Virus record (IMG/VR): IMGVR_UViG_3300027816_000240
Coordinates: 1 to 35,647 of that record
DNA from: a virus
DNA: 35,647 nt
Reading direction: 5' to 3' (one strand)
Shown: piece by piece, positions 27,413 through 35,477 of the stretch
How positions within the stretch are numbered: the stretch's first letter is position 1
Layout of the letters: each line of letters starts with the position of its first letter
The notes under the pieces: generated by a model
Database searches by the model: none
Told to the model about the DNA's origin: nothing
What the model saw: only the letters and a program-made list of their open reading frames with translations
Translations under genes and position numbers: made by a program

Positions 27413-27587
27413 TTTCAGGTTCCTTTAACAGGTCATTTAAGATTACCAGAGCTTCTGCAAGCCCTTGGTGCTGTCCTACCAATCGTTGGTAGGTTTCGAA
27501 GTTAACGGCGTTACCATTAACTAACGACTGCGCGATCGTCTTTTGACGCGACTCGATAGCACCAATCAAGTCACCGACGTATCGCAT
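27402..27587 (-). CDS. Small helical phage protein, 61 aa
   Basis: MRYVGDLIGAIESRQKTIAQ, then NGNAVNFETYQRLVGQHQGL and AEALVILNDLLKEPENDE. Two helices joined by an NFE-Y..LVGQ..GL turn are typical of tiny conserved proteins in phage head modules, as I recall. It overlaps the co-chaperonin start by 11 bases and shares one base (TAATG) with the 55-aa gene upstream. Function unknown. Confidence 0.65.
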   Translation of the reverse strand: MRYVGDLIGAIESRQKTIAQSLVNGNAVNFETYQRLVGQHQGLAEALVILNDLLKEPENDE

Positions 27588-27754
27588 TATTTCTTCTTCG
27601 CTTGAGACAGCGCACCACCACCACGCTTGGGGGTGCTGGAGGTCTTCACGGGCTCTTTCGCGCCCAGCGAGGAACCGTCGAGCTTCGCGCCCATTGCGAT
27701 GCGTTTATGGTAAGGCACGTCTTGGCCCATTTGGGATTGATCAGAAGTTGCCAT
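27587..27754 (-). CDS. Small basic protein, 55 aa, overlapping portal end
   Basis: ATG at 27754 gives MATSDQSQMGQDVPYHKRIA, then MGAKLDGSSLGAKEPVKTSS and a Lys/Gly-rich tail ending KKK. The VPYHKRIAMG(A)KLDG phrase is a recurring signature in tiny proteins after phage portals in my recollection. It overlaps the portal gene end by 14 bases in another frame and shares one base with the next ATG (TAATG). Likely disordered; may accompany portal or head assembly. It is easily missed because of its size. Confidence 0.62.
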   Translation of the reverse strand: MATSDQSQMGQDVPYHKRIAMGAKLDGSSLGAKEPVKTSSTPKRGGGALSQAKKK

Positions 27755-30260
27755 TTTGGCCTCCGAGGGATTGTTGCGCGCTTTGCTGCGCGGTGAGTGC
27801 AGTTTGCAACTGCTCCTGTTGCAGAATCTTCGCGTCTTGCGTCAATTCTGCGGATTTGATACGCTCTTCGGTCAGATTGTCCGAGGCGTTGAGTGCGATC
27901 TCGATCTGCTGCTGGCGGTTCTTGTGCAGCGCGTCCTGCTGCAAACGCTTCTCGGCAAGTATCGTGTCGGCCTGATCCTTCATCTTGCGACGCTCGGTCT
28001 CGGCCATCGACGTGTCGAGAATCACCTTGTCCGCTCCATCCATCTGCGGCTGCGGCTTCATGCTCTCCATCTGCTTCATCATCTGCTGGATCGCTGGCAT
28101 CACCTTCGTGAAGCCCTCTTTTACGTCCATCATCGTGTGCTGCGACGCCAGCGCGTACAGCTTGTCGATGTCCCCGGTGATTCCCGCGATGTCGTAATTC
28201 GCCACCGGCTTGCCCAGCGACTCCTCGACGTAGCCGTTCATGTGGCCAAGATACCAGAGCATCAGGTGCTGCTTAAGGTGCTCCAGCGCGTTCGGCAGGA
28301 ACTGCTGCGCAATGATCGGGTTGCCGCCCAGCATCGGGTTCAGCGCGAAGTCCAAGTGCGCTTGAATGTGCGCCAACTGGTTCTGGTGCGGGTACGCGAA
28401 AGCGGCACGCCCAATGGCCATTGCTGCGTTTTCCTCGGCTGCATTGATCTCCATGGGCTCGGCGGTCGCGGGCATAAGTTCGGTGACGTTCGGCACCTTC
28501 ATCTGCTTCAGCGCCCGCTGCACCACGGCACGACGGTCGAACAGATCCGGGTGCTCCTTCATCAGCGCCATCACCGCCTGAGTCTGCGCCATGCGCTGAG
28601 TCTCGGAGAAGATGTGCGGGTCCGACACCGGAATCACGTCCGAATTGCGGTTGAAGTCCTCGCGCTTGATGTCCAGCTCTTGCACCATGTCGCCCCGGTG
28701 CATCTCGTCGAGATACCAACGGTTCAGGCGCTGCAGGACCTTGAGGACGCGTGATTGCGAGTCGTGCAGTCGGGCGTGAATTGCTGAGAACACTTTCGAG
28801 CCTTGCTCGATCAGCGCCTGTGCGGTTCCGACTGGCATGTTGTTGCCCGCATCCGCGATCTTTTCCTCGGAGGTAGTCACCACGCCTTTTGCGGCGTCGG
28901 TCAGGAACCCCACGAGCTTGAACAGCGTTTCGCTCGGTGGGTTGAAGGGCATTGGCATCGCGATCTTGCGGATGTCGTCCACGCCCGGTGCACCCTCGAT
29001 CTCGGTGATCTGCGTGACTTCTACGTTTTGGCTCTGGCCCGAGATCTTCGCGCCTTTGAGCTTGAGCATCGTGGCGGCGTTGTTAATGTGTGCCGTATCC
29101 AGCAAAGCGCGCAAGCCGCCAGTAATAGCAGCAGAAAGACCGCCGATGAGATGCGGGAGTCCGATAGCATAAGCGCCTCGCCACGGTATGAATTTAAATT
29201 CGATCAACCAGTCGAGCTTGGCCATCGTCACGTCGCCCTGCTCCCAGTTGCGGTACAGGCCGACGATCTCGGTGTTCTCCTCGTCGATCATCATGATGTA
29301 CGGGGCCAGCTCCCCTTTCGAGTGCGAGTCGTCCTCCCACTCCATGAAGGCGTACACCACGTAGACGCGGCGCGTGCCGTCGATGTTCTCCTGCCACTGC
29401 TTGCCCTCGATCTTGTCGTTCGCCTTCTCGGGACCCGTCGATACAGGCTCCATCGAGGCACGCACGATCGAAATGTCACGGTACAGCCCCGAATTCATGC
29501 GCGACTCGAATTCCTGCTGCGTGATGTCCTGCACCTCGGTCACGCGCTGCGCGGTGTAGAAGTTCGCAGCGGAAAAGGGCAGTATGATGTTGTCGATCGA
29601 CACGAACTCGGCGCAAGGGCGCTTTTTGCGGTCGTCGTACCACAGCTTCAGGAACTGGGAACCGCCCAGCGGCAGCTGCGTGAGCATTTGCTCCTGCTCG
29701 TCCCGGAACTCCTGAATCTGCTCGGTCAGCTGCCAATTCATGAAGTCGCGCTTGCGCTCGGCCCGTTTCTCGTCCTCGTCGCTCACGTCGCCGATAATGT
29801 TCGTGCGCACTGGACCGTCCGGCGGAAACAGCTCTTTAATGGCACGCGATTCGAAGTCAATACACGCCTCAGCCATCACCGGGTGCACCACACGCGATGC
29901 GCCTTGGAACTGTGCGCCACCGGGGGCGTCGTTGCCCATGCCCGTGCGCTTAAGGCCTTCCTCGTACTGCTTATCCCGCTCTTTGCGTGCCTCTTTGTCG
30001 TTCTCGATCAGTTCGATGTACTTGAGTGCGATCTTGGACAACTCCCACTCGGGCATTTCCTCGGCCATGTTGCTGTAGAAGTCTTGGTCCTCCTCCGGAC
30101 CCTTGAACTCCTCCATCCGCACAATAGCGGAACCGTCCGGCTGCTCTTCCACCTCGGCAAATTCGTCGTCCAGATCGACGATCAGGCCTTCCTCGTCCTC
30201 GGGTCCAGCGGGTGCCGCCATCGGGTCTTGCATCTGGTCTTGTGGGAATTCAGTCGCCAT
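27741..30260 (-). CDS. Portal protein, 839 aa
   Basis: An 839-residue, acidic, helix-rich protein. The clip/stem and wing region contains YIELIENDKEARKERDKQYE, RVVHPVMAEACIDFESRAIK, ELFPPDGPVRT, QLPLGGSQFLKLWYDD and GLPHLIGGLSAAITGGLRAL. The crown is followed by a long Gln/Glu-rich coiled coil at the C-terminus (about residues 720-835). These are features of large podovirus-type portal proteins (P22/SU10 style). It forms the dodecameric ring at the capsid vertex through which the terminase (encoded upstream) pumps DNA and to which the adaptors bind. AAGGA precedes the ATG. The long C-terminal helix would form a barrel inside the capsid, as in P22. Confidence 0.9.
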   Translation of the reverse strand: MATEFPQDQMQDPMAAPAGPEDEEGLIVDLDDEFAEVEEQPDGSAIVRMEEFKGPEEDQDFYSNMAEEMPEWELSKIALKYIELIENDKEARKERDKQYEEGLKRTGMGNDAPGGAQFQGASRVVHPVMAEACIDFESRAIKELFPPDGPVRTNIIGDVSDEDEKRAERKRDFMNWQLTEQIQEFRDEQEQMLTQLPLGGSQFLKLWYDDRKKRPCAEFVSIDNIILPFSAANFYTAQRVTEVQDITQQEFESRMNSGLYRDISIVRASMEPVSTGPEKANDKIEGKQWQENIDGTRRVYVVYAFMEWEDDSHSKGELAPYIMMIDEENTEIVGLYRNWEQGDVTMAKLDWLIEFKFIPWRGAYAIGLPHLIGGLSAAITGGLRALLDTAHINNAATMLKLKGAKISGQSQNVEVTQITEIEGAPGVDDIRKIAMPMPFNPPSETLFKLVGFLTDAAKGVVTTSEEKIADAGNNMPVGTAQALIEQGSKVFSAIHARLHDSQSRVLKVLQRLNRWYLDEMHRGDMVQELDIKREDFNRNSDVIPVSDPHIFSETQRMAQTQAVMALMKEHPDLFDRRAVVQRALKQMKVPNVTELMPATAEPMEINAAEENAAMAIGRAAFAYPHQNQLAHIQAHLDFALNPMLGGNPIIAQQFLPNALEHLKQHLMLWYLGHMNGYVEESLGKPVANYDIAGITGDIDKLYALASQHTMMDVKEGFTKVMPAIQQMMKQMESMKPQPQMDGADKVILDTSMAETERRKMKDQADTILAEKRLQQDALHKNRQQQIEIALNASDNLTEERIKSAELTQDAKILQQEQLQTALTAQQSAQQSLGGQNGNF

Positions 30261-30297
30261 GGGTCGTTATCCTTTTGGTGCTACATTGTAACACGGC

Positions 30298-31431
30298 TTA
30301 GTCCTCGAATCCATATTCGCTGATGTCGCGGGCTGTCCGGATCAGGTCTTTGTACATATCGGGGTTCTCGCGTTTGATCTCCCGCAGCGGCCCGCGCATC
30401 GACATCACCGGCTCGTCAATGCCGCTGTTGATCAGGTTGCTCAGGGCGTGTGCTGGCGTCATGGACTCTTCGCCTAGATCCGCAACGAACTCTTCGGGGT
30501 TGCGCATTGGGTTCAGCATATACATCACGTCGTCCTCGTCGTACCCGAGCTTCTCGAGCATTTTGATGGTGCCGTCCTCGTCGAGTCCCTTCTTTGCGAA
30601 ATGCGCGATCAGCCCCTGCAGCGTTTGTGGCATGGTGGGCATAGGCGTCGGTACCGATTCGACGGCTTTCGCCACGTTGCCAATAGCACCGAGGCCAGTC
30701 ATGTCGGGCAGTGCACCACGCAGCGCTTGACCCGCCGCCGTCTGCAACACCTCGCGTCGCGACACCGGGGTCTCGGCGATCGATTTGAGCGTGGACTTGG
30801 CCGCGCCTTTGCCCGGGTCGACCGTCACCGTCTTCTCGGTGATCGCCGGTGCGCCTTTCAACTCCTGCTGCATCTTCTCGAGCGCTTTGGTGTCGAGGTT
30901 CGCCAGCGGAAACGCGGGCTTGGACCCAAGGCCGAATAGCGAGCGACGCCCGAGGTCCGGCTTGTCGGCGACCTTCACACCCTTTCGCGCCATCTCCGCT
31001 TGCATCTGGTCCAGCGTCTTCTTGGCCGAGCCGCCTTTGTTGAATCGCTTCGGTGCAGCACGCATCGACTTGCGCGACGTCTCCGGCGCTTCCTCAAAAT
31101 CTCGGCGACGCGTGGCGGTCATCGGGTCGTACGGCTTGGAACGGCTTTGCAGCATGTACTCGATCGCCATTTGCCGCAGCACCGGATTTGGGTATTGCGC
31201 CTCGAATTCGGCGATTGCTCGGCGGTTCGCCTCCTCGGGGCTCACTGGCGGCGGTGGTGCGGCTACGCGTGGGGGTGCGCGTCGGGCCAATTCCGCATCT
31301 TCGCCCTCGTTGAGTGCACCGGACCGGAACAGCATGCCCAGCGGCACTGCACTGCGCACACCGGCGAACAGCGTCGCGGCGTCGATTGGGTCGACGCCTT
31401 GCAGGAACTCGTCGATCGGATTACTGGGCAT
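30298..31431 (-). CDS. Unknown protein between terminase and portal, 377 aa, with two Arg-Arg motifs
   Basis: A 377-residue protein without a recognised family. The N-terminal third is Pro/Ala/Arg-rich (residues 30-110). Two similar segments follow: GRRSLFGLGSKPAFPL (RR at 162-163) and SRREVLQTAAGQALRGALPD (RR at 225-226). Both look like twin-arginine signal motifs but are internal, not at the N-terminus. The C-terminal half is acidic and helical (KKGLDEDGTIKMLEKLGYDE, NPEEFVADLGEE, REIKRENPDMYKDLIRTARD). It overlaps the terminase stop by 11 bases, so it is coupled to packaging genes. It could be a head-completion or portal-associated protein; a Tat-dependent role is not supported by position in the chain. 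Confidence 0.55.
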   Translation of the reverse strand: MPSNPIDEFLQGVDPIDAATLFAGVRSAVPLGMLFRSGALNEGEDAELARRAPPRVAAPPPPVSPEEANRRAIAEFEAQYPNPVLRQMAIEYMLQSRSKPYDPMTATRRRDFEEAPETSRKSMRAAPKRFNKGGSAKKTLDQMQAEMARKGVKVADKPDLGRRSLFGLGSKPAFPLANLDTKALEKMQQELKGAPAITEKTVTVDPGKGAAKSTLKSIAETPVSRREVLQTAAGQALRGALPDMTGLGAIGNVAKAVESVPTPMPTMPQTLQGLIAHFAKKGLDEDGTIKMLEKLGYDEDDVMYMLNPMRNPEEFVADLGEESMTPAHALSNLINSGIDEPVMSMRGPLREIKRENPDMYKDLIRTARDISEYGFED

Positions 31432-32863
31432 AAGGGTTCCCCTTTGGGCGGTATTCGTCGTCCACGTACTCAGTGTCGGGCGCGACTGGGTCGATGTTGA
31501 GGAAGCCCATGTCCTTGAGCAGTCGCAGCGCTTGCGACAGCGTGTCGGTCAGGTCGTCCCGATCTGAATCGGGGAAAGAGCACACTTGGCTAATCAGCGG
31601 CTCTGCCCAATCGCGAGGCTGACCCTTGTGCACGACCGATTCGGGGATGTAAACACGACCGTGGGCGATGATGTTGGCCACCAGATGCAAGCGCTGGGTC
31701 TTGTCGGCGCGGCCCGGGTTGTAGGCGCGGACCGGGATACCGGCACGCTGCAGGTCTTGGATGATCGAGATGCCCGAGGCTTTGTCCTCCACGAGCACCA
31801 TGTCCACCTTTTTGCCCGGTTCGCCGTAGATCGAGCCGTACTCGTCCACGATCTTGGGACGCAAGTCAGGATACGAGAGGAAGTCCTCCCACGCGTCGAT
31901 GAGCATGGCGCACATGGGCGAATCGTCGTTGGGTCGAAACACGCCCCACACGGTGCACGCGGTCGGGTCGTTGATGGTCTTGTCGGTGTACGCGCAATCG
32001 TAGGACTGCACCACGTACAAGAAGTCGGGAAATGGCTTTTGCGCGTCCCACAGCCGGAACCATGAGCGTTTGACGATGCCGTAGTCCTCGGGGTCGATCA
32101 CCTCGGCGTACAACTCCTGCCGCCCGATGCGTGTGCCCTCGTACTGCGACACGATTTCGTCGCGAAACGTGGGCGCGAGGTTGTTGAAGTTCTCGTGTGT
32201 GGTGCCCGTGGTGACGAACACGCGCTCGTCCGCGATCAGTCGCCGCACGATTGGGATGGGCTTGGGCGTGGTGGTCACGCACACCCGGGGGCGCTGGCCC
32301 AGACGCAGCCCGAACATGAGGTTGGACCACATATCCTCGGCGTTGCGGAACTTGGCAAGCTCGTCCACCCAAGCGAGGTCGTGCTGGGGACCGCGCAGCG
32401 TCTCGGGGTCGTTGTCCGAATAGATGGTCGCAATCGCGCCATTTGGCCACTCGAGTCGCCGCTTGGATGGCACAAATACCGGTTTGCACGAGGGGTGCGA
32501 AATGGCGAGGATGCCCGATTCGCCCTCTACCATCACGTCCCGGGCGTCGCCCGCATCCTCAGCGATCAGCGCGATGCGACCGGCAAGCTTGTTTTCGACG
32601 TGGTAGCGCACGAATTCGGCACCACAGCGCGTTTTACCCCAACCCCGTCCGGCGAGGATGAGCCACGTGGTCCAGAACTGCTCGTCCACCGGGGGCAGCT
32701 GGTTTGGTCGCGCCCACGAGGGCCAATCGTAGAACAACTCCAGCGCCTCGCGATCCGTCAACTCGGACACGAATTCGTGGAAGTTGTGCGGGTCCAGCGC
32801 CAGCGCGGACCGCTTAATCTTCCGCTTTTGATTTCTGCTGTAAGCGCTGGGCGAGTCGATCAC
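31421..32863 (-). CDS. Terminase large subunit, 480 aa
   Basis: The DNA-packaging motor. The ATPase domain has Walker A AGRGWGKT (residues 71-78), Walker B LAWVDE (163-168) with the catalytic Glu, and coupling motif TTTP (197-200). The RNase H-like nuclease domain shows SYDCAYTDK (Asp289), VLVEDKASG (Glu359, Asp360) and DRDDLTD (around 434-440), all the acidic residues needed. It cuts concatemeric DNA and pumps it through the portal encoded downstream. The GTG start at 32863 is supported by GAGGGA five bases upstream. The start overlaps the small-subunit gene by 50 bases. Length is typical. Confidence 0.95.
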   Translation of the reverse strand: MIDSPSAYSRNQKRKIKRSALALDPHNFHEFVSELTDREALELFYDWPSWARPNQLPPVDEQFWTTWLILAGRGWGKTRCGAEFVRYHVENKLAGRIALIAEDAGDARDVMVEGESGILAISHPSCKPVFVPSKRRLEWPNGAIATIYSDNDPETLRGPQHDLAWVDELAKFRNAEDMWSNLMFGLRLGQRPRVCVTTTPKPIPIVRRLIADERVFVTTGTTHENFNNLAPTFRDEIVSQYEGTRIGRQELYAEVIDPEDYGIVKRSWFRLWDAQKPFPDFLYVVQSYDCAYTDKTINDPTACTVWGVFRPNDDSPMCAMLIDAWEDFLSYPDLRPKIVDEYGSIYGEPGKKVDMVLVEDKASGISIIQDLQRAGIPVRAYNPGRADKTQRLHLVANIIAHGRVYIPESVVHKGQPRDWAEPLISQVCSFPDSDRDDLTDTLSQALRLLKDMGFLNIDPVAPDTEYVDDEYRPKGNPYAQ

Positions 32864-33473
32864 GGAGTCCCTCGATATTGATGTTCGAGTCCAGCTGGCC
32901 CGACACGTTCATGTTCACGTCTTTCGCACGGAACTTGGCGTCGTACCCCATCAGCGTGAACTGGAGCAGCCCGTCCGAGAACTTGCGCACGGTGTCGGTC
33001 CGGATACCTTGGTAAAACACCGGCTCCTCGTGTCCGATCACTGCGCGGCGGTAGGCCTCGGCACGCATCGTGTCGACCATCTCGTCCTGAATCGACGTCA
33101 TGATGTTATCAAACAGCTTGTGCTCGTGCCGCCATTTTTGCATTGTGTCGCGCATGATCCGGGCGCTGGTGTACGCGTGCCGCAGCGAGAATTTCGCCTC
33201 GGGCGGACCGTCCCGGAATTCGGCGATCATCACCAGCATCTTGTAGGCTTTGGTCTCCTCGTGCCTTTGCAGTTCGCCGACGGCTTTGGCAGTCGGGTCA
33301 TTGCAGGTCAGCGAGTGCGGCATGTGCGACGAGTCGCTCATTGGGTAACGCGCACGATCGCGCTGGATCGCGTCGAGGAGAGCGGTGACCGGCACTAGAG
33401 CACGGCGCTCGTACTCCGAGAGCGTTTCGGCACCAATCTGGTCCAGCGTGGTAAGGTCGTCGTAGAAGGACAT
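32814..33473 (-). CDS. Terminase small subunit
   Basis: A 219-residue helical protein ending with the phrase AEAYRRAVIGHEEPVFYQGI, then KFSDGLLQFTLMGYDAKF and a coiled C-terminus, typical of DNA-recognising small terminases. ARIMRDTMQKWRHEHKLFDN precedes it. The N-terminus (MSFYDDLTTLDQIGAE) is chosen as start at 33473. A longer frame from ATG at 33563 has GGAG nine bases ahead and could add 30 residues; those residues do not look like this family. The ATG at 33473 has no clear ribosome site, so the choice is uncertain. It binds the packaging site, for which the repeat cluster just upstream is a candidate. Confidence 0.82.
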   Translation of the reverse strand: MSFYDDLTTLDQIGAETLSEYERRALVPVTALLDAIQRDRARYPMSDSSHMPHSLTCNDPTAKAVGELQRHEETKAYKMLVMIAEFRDGPPEAKFSLRHAYTSARIMRDTMQKWRHEHKLFDNIMTSIQDEMVDTMRAEAYRRAVIGHEEPVFYQGIRTDTVRKFSDGLLQFTLMGYDAKFRAKDVNMNVSGQLDSNINIEGLRDRLAQRLQQKSKAED

Positions 33474-33975
33474 GCGCGAATTAGAACACGGATGGTACAC
33501 CCAATGCAAGTCTCGCGTGTTTGACCCGATAGAGGAGGAGGGCGGGGTTATAAGACACCCCATTGAGCATGACTCCGAGTTATAACGCTTTCATGCGCGT
33601 ACACGAGGCACCTCCCGTGAAGTCCTAAGTGGTGGTGGAAGGGTATTCGACGTCTGGAAGCCCCCTCGTGTTCCACAATGATGGAACAGCGATGGAACGC
33701 GCCATAGGCTCACAGGCCCCGTCCGGCGCGGGTTTTGAGACACACAGCCCGTGTACCATCGTTCCATCATATACCCATATATATTTAACCATGCCGTTGA
33801 CAGGGCAATACCCCCGCGTGCGTGTGTAACAATGGAACACCGGGTCTTTTTTCGAATGGGAGGAGCGTTCCATTGTGCGTTCCATCTTGATGGAACAGTG
33901 GAACAGTGCTTTGGGTTCCACTGGCGTCGTGGGGGTACGACGCGTACTCGAGCGCATTGCACGCCGAGAACTCGA
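33474..33975. other. 502-bp non-coding gap with iteron-like repeats
   Basis: No supported gene lies here; frames across it merely translate the repeats. It holds ten TGGAAC/GTTCCA elements (33670-33920), an AT-rich tract (about 33767-33795, with tatatatttaacc) and a TTGACA on the plus strand at about 33796 without a matching -10. I see no tRNA or terminator. An ORF-free gap of this size stands out in a window where the next-largest gap is under 100 bp. It lies between the nuclease gene and the terminase small subunit. Confidence 0.75.
33670..33920. repeat. Cluster of ten TGGAAC-core repeats in both orientations
   Basis: Cores at 33670(-), 33682(+), 33693(+), 33761(-), 33833(+), 33867(-), 33879(-), 33891(+), 33899(+) and 33915(-). 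Most extend to RATGGAAC(A/G). The pair 33879-33896 forms a perfect inverted repeat with eight-base arms and a two-base centre (gttccatc-tt-gatggaac). Ten copies in 250 bp is far above chance for a six-base word. The cluster suits a protein-binding site: terminase pac recognition, replication origin iterons or an operator. Confidence 0.85.
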
Positions 33976-34422
33976 TTACACCACGACTTCGGCCAGCGCT
34001 GCAAGTACGTCCTCGGTGCTACAACTGCGCCGCTGCAGTACGACGGCGTACGAGCGCCACTCGGCTTGGGTCCAGTCGCCCGACACCGCGTCGGCTGCGT
34101 TGTGCACGAACACCTCGTCGCCCACTTGGACCACGAGCCACGTGTTGCCGCCGTGGGTTCGGTGCCGGATCGCCCAATAGCGCTGGCCGGTGGTCCAGTG
34201 CGGGAGCCGGACGGTCGTGTCGGCGCGTACCGGGAAAGCATCCAGCACTTTTAGCTCGATCCACCCCCGCAGTGCCCACGGGCGCAGCGCTTGGCCGTGC
34301 TGGGTGGCGAAGTACAGGTCCGGCGTGTCCTTTTTCACCCGGTTCTCGACGCGCTCGAGCAGCGCGACGTGGCCCACCTTGCGGACGAGCCAGTCGTACA
34401 GGCGTTGTTCAGGCTGGCGCAT
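33976..34422 (-). CDS. PD-(D/E)XK nuclease, VRR-NUC-like, 148 aa
   Basis: A 148-residue protein with the nuclease core: Glu23/Glu26 in LLERVENR, TPDLYFA (Asp35), then GWIELK (Glu56, Lys58) after a strand, and a later Gln80-containing helix (TTGQRYWAIRH) followed by a GG-turn. This order fits VRR-NUC/Holliday-junction resolvase-type endonucleases. Phages use such enzymes to resolve branched DNA before packaging or in recombination. It lies just upstream of the terminase genes, supporting a packaging-linked role. GGAGG precedes the ATG by four bases. Total length is at the small end of the family. Substrate specificity cannot be read from the sequence. Confidence 0.72.
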   Translation of the reverse strand: MRQPEQRLYDWLVRKVGHVALLERVENRVKKDTPDLYFATQHGQALRPWALRGWIELKVLDAFPVRADTTVRLPHWTTGQRYWAIRHRTHGGNTWLVVQVGDEVFVHNAADAVSGDWTQAEWRSYAVVLQRRSCSTEDVLAALAEVVV

Positions 34423-34500
34423 GGGTCCTCCGATACCTCTCCGAGCCCTTCCTTGGGGTCTCCGTTGCGCTGGAAGATATAGTACCGGTATGGTAATAGC

Positions 34501-34725
34501 TTAGCATACCGCGAGGCCCTCCACGAGGCACCCGTTCACCACCCGCTGGCCCGGTTCGAGCCACTGGGGCTCGGGTCCAACGTCCGCCCAGCCCGCTCGG
34601 ACGACAGCGCGGGTGTCCACGGGGAAGCCCGAGGTCCAGTCCCAGACGGGGTCGGCGAATTCGGCCAGTGGCCAGCGCAGCAGGGGGCCGGAGGGGCGGG
34701 GTCCACAGACTTTGGTGTACCTCAT
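34501..34725 (-). CDS. Hypothetical protein, 74 aa
   Basis: Starts MRYTKVCGPRPSGPLLRWPL and contains EFADPVWDWTSGFPVDTRAV and EPQWLEPGQRVVNGCLVEGL. It is Trp/Pro-rich and I know no family for it. AAAGG lies 7 bases before the ATG and the start overlaps the upstream stop by four bases (ATGA), both good signs of a real gene. A longer frame starting at 34827 lacks such support. The 75-base gap after it holds no gene. It may be a small DNA-metabolism accessory; function is not inferred. Confidence 0.55.
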   Translation of the reverse strand: MRYTKVCGPRPSGPLLRWPLAEFADPVWDWTSGFPVDTRAVVRAGWADVGPEPQWLEPGQRVVNGCLVEGLAVC

Positions 34726-35168
34726 TGCAGCACCTTTGCCCGCAGCGCGTTGGCCAGTCGCATCGCGGCCACGCCCGGGTTGGGCGCACCGGTGAAGATG
34801 GCCGGATCGACGCCGTATTTCGCGCACAGTCCGAGCCGCGCTTCGCGGGTTTTGTGCAGCGCGAGCAGCTGGGCCACCAGATCCGGGGTCCGGGCGGGCT
34901 TCGGAGGGGTCGCGGGGGCCTTCCTTGGGGTCTCCCGCACGCTTGCGGGGGCGGGTTGGGGCTTGGATAGCGGCGCGGGTCTCGGGACCACCGGGAGCCT
35001 TCCCGTGGCCAGTCCGTGGACGATCGTCACGCCCGATTCGGTCGTGTAGCTCGTGCCATTTCGGCGGGCGTACTCGCCCTTTGCCCAGTAGGGCACGTAG
35101 TCGGGGTCCCCGGCGGGGCGGGGGGCGTGTTCGGTCAGGGGTGCGTGGTCCATGGTCGTGCCTTTCAT
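34722..35168 (-). CDS. Hypothetical protein, 148 aa, Pro/Ala-rich linker
   Basis: A 148-residue protein. The N-terminal half contains DPDYVPYWAKGEYARRNGTS and SGVTIVHGL; a Pro/Ala-rich linker (about residues 62-92) follows. The C-terminal helices (DLVAQLLALHKTREARLGLC, AKYGVDPAIF, GVAAMRLANALR) resemble a small DNA-binding or dimerisation module. No family is recognised. ATG at 35168 overlaps the upstream stop (ATGA); an internal ATG at 35153 has AAAGG seven bases ahead and is an alternative start. It lies in the small-gene cluster downstream of the strong promoter. Confidence 0.5.
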   Translation of the reverse strand: MKGTTMDHAPLTEHAPRPAGDPDYVPYWAKGEYARRNGTSYTTESGVTIVHGLATGRLPVVPRPAPLSKPQPAPASVRETPRKAPATPPKPARTPDLVAQLLALHKTREARLGLCAKYGVDPAIFTGAPNPGVAAMRLANALRAKVLQ

Positions 35169-35440
35169 TGGTTCACGGCGTCGGCGATTTCGTCGATGGA
35201 CGAGTCGATGTCGTCGATCGCCGATTCGAGCGTCGAGTTGGCCGATTCAAACGCTTGCGCGATCTCCTCGATACGCTGCCCGTTCTCGGACGCTTGGAGG
35301 CCCTCGGGCATGTTGTCGAAGCAGTCCTGCTCTTCGGTCGCGAGGTCTTGCAGGTTCTGCAGTGCGGTGCGCAGGGCGTCCATTGCGTCGCGGACGGTGG
35401 CCAGTTCTTTGTCGACTGCTGTGCGGCGTGCTTTGTTCAT
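35165..35440 (-). CDS. Small acidic coiled-coil protein, 91 aa
   Basis: MNKARRTAVDKELATVRDAM, then a long Glu/Asp/Gln-rich helix with NMPEGLQASENGQRIEEIAQ and a C-terminal ESAIDDIDSSIDEIADAVNQ. The MNKARR...FDNMPEGLQ.SE.GQ pattern is widespread among small phage and prophage proteins of unknown function. It is the first gene after the consensus promoter at 35478-35507, with AGAGGA nine bases before the ATG. The final bases overlap the next ATG by four. The early, strongly promoted position suggests a regulatory or assembly role, but nothing more can be read. Confidence 0.7.
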   Translation of the reverse strand: MNKARRTAVDKELATVRDAMDALRTALQNLQDLATEEQDCFDNMPEGLQASENGQRIEEIAQAFESANSTLESAIDDIDSSIDEIADAVNQ

Positions 35441-35477
35441 GGTGCGTTGTCCTCTATCTGTTGGTTGAAAAGGTTCT

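Noticed and set aside
30285-30290. TACAAT just upstream of the portal gene
   Set aside because: Weak match with no recognisable -35 (best TGGATT); too little to call a promoter.
28803-30323. 506-codon plus-strand frame opposite the portal gene
   Set aside because: His/Leu/Arg/Val-rich antisense shadow typical of GC-rich coding DNA; the portal on the minus strand explains the region.
33796-33801. TTGACA on the plus strand in the iteron gap
   Set aside because: No -10 box at 16-18 bp; nearest candidate is 22 bp away, and no plus-strand gene follows.
33625-33957. 110-codon minus-strand frame across the iteron gap (MRSSTRRTPTT...)
   Set aside because: It mostly translates the TGGAAC repeats (MERTMER type), has no ribosome site or family resemblance, and a competing frame covers the same DNA. 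The gap is better explained as regulatory.
33591-34241. 216-codon minus-strand frame overlapping the nuclease gene
   Set aside because: Arg/Pro/Ser-rich shadow of the nuclease frame in GC-rich DNA; the nuclease frame has catalytic residues and a good ribosome site.
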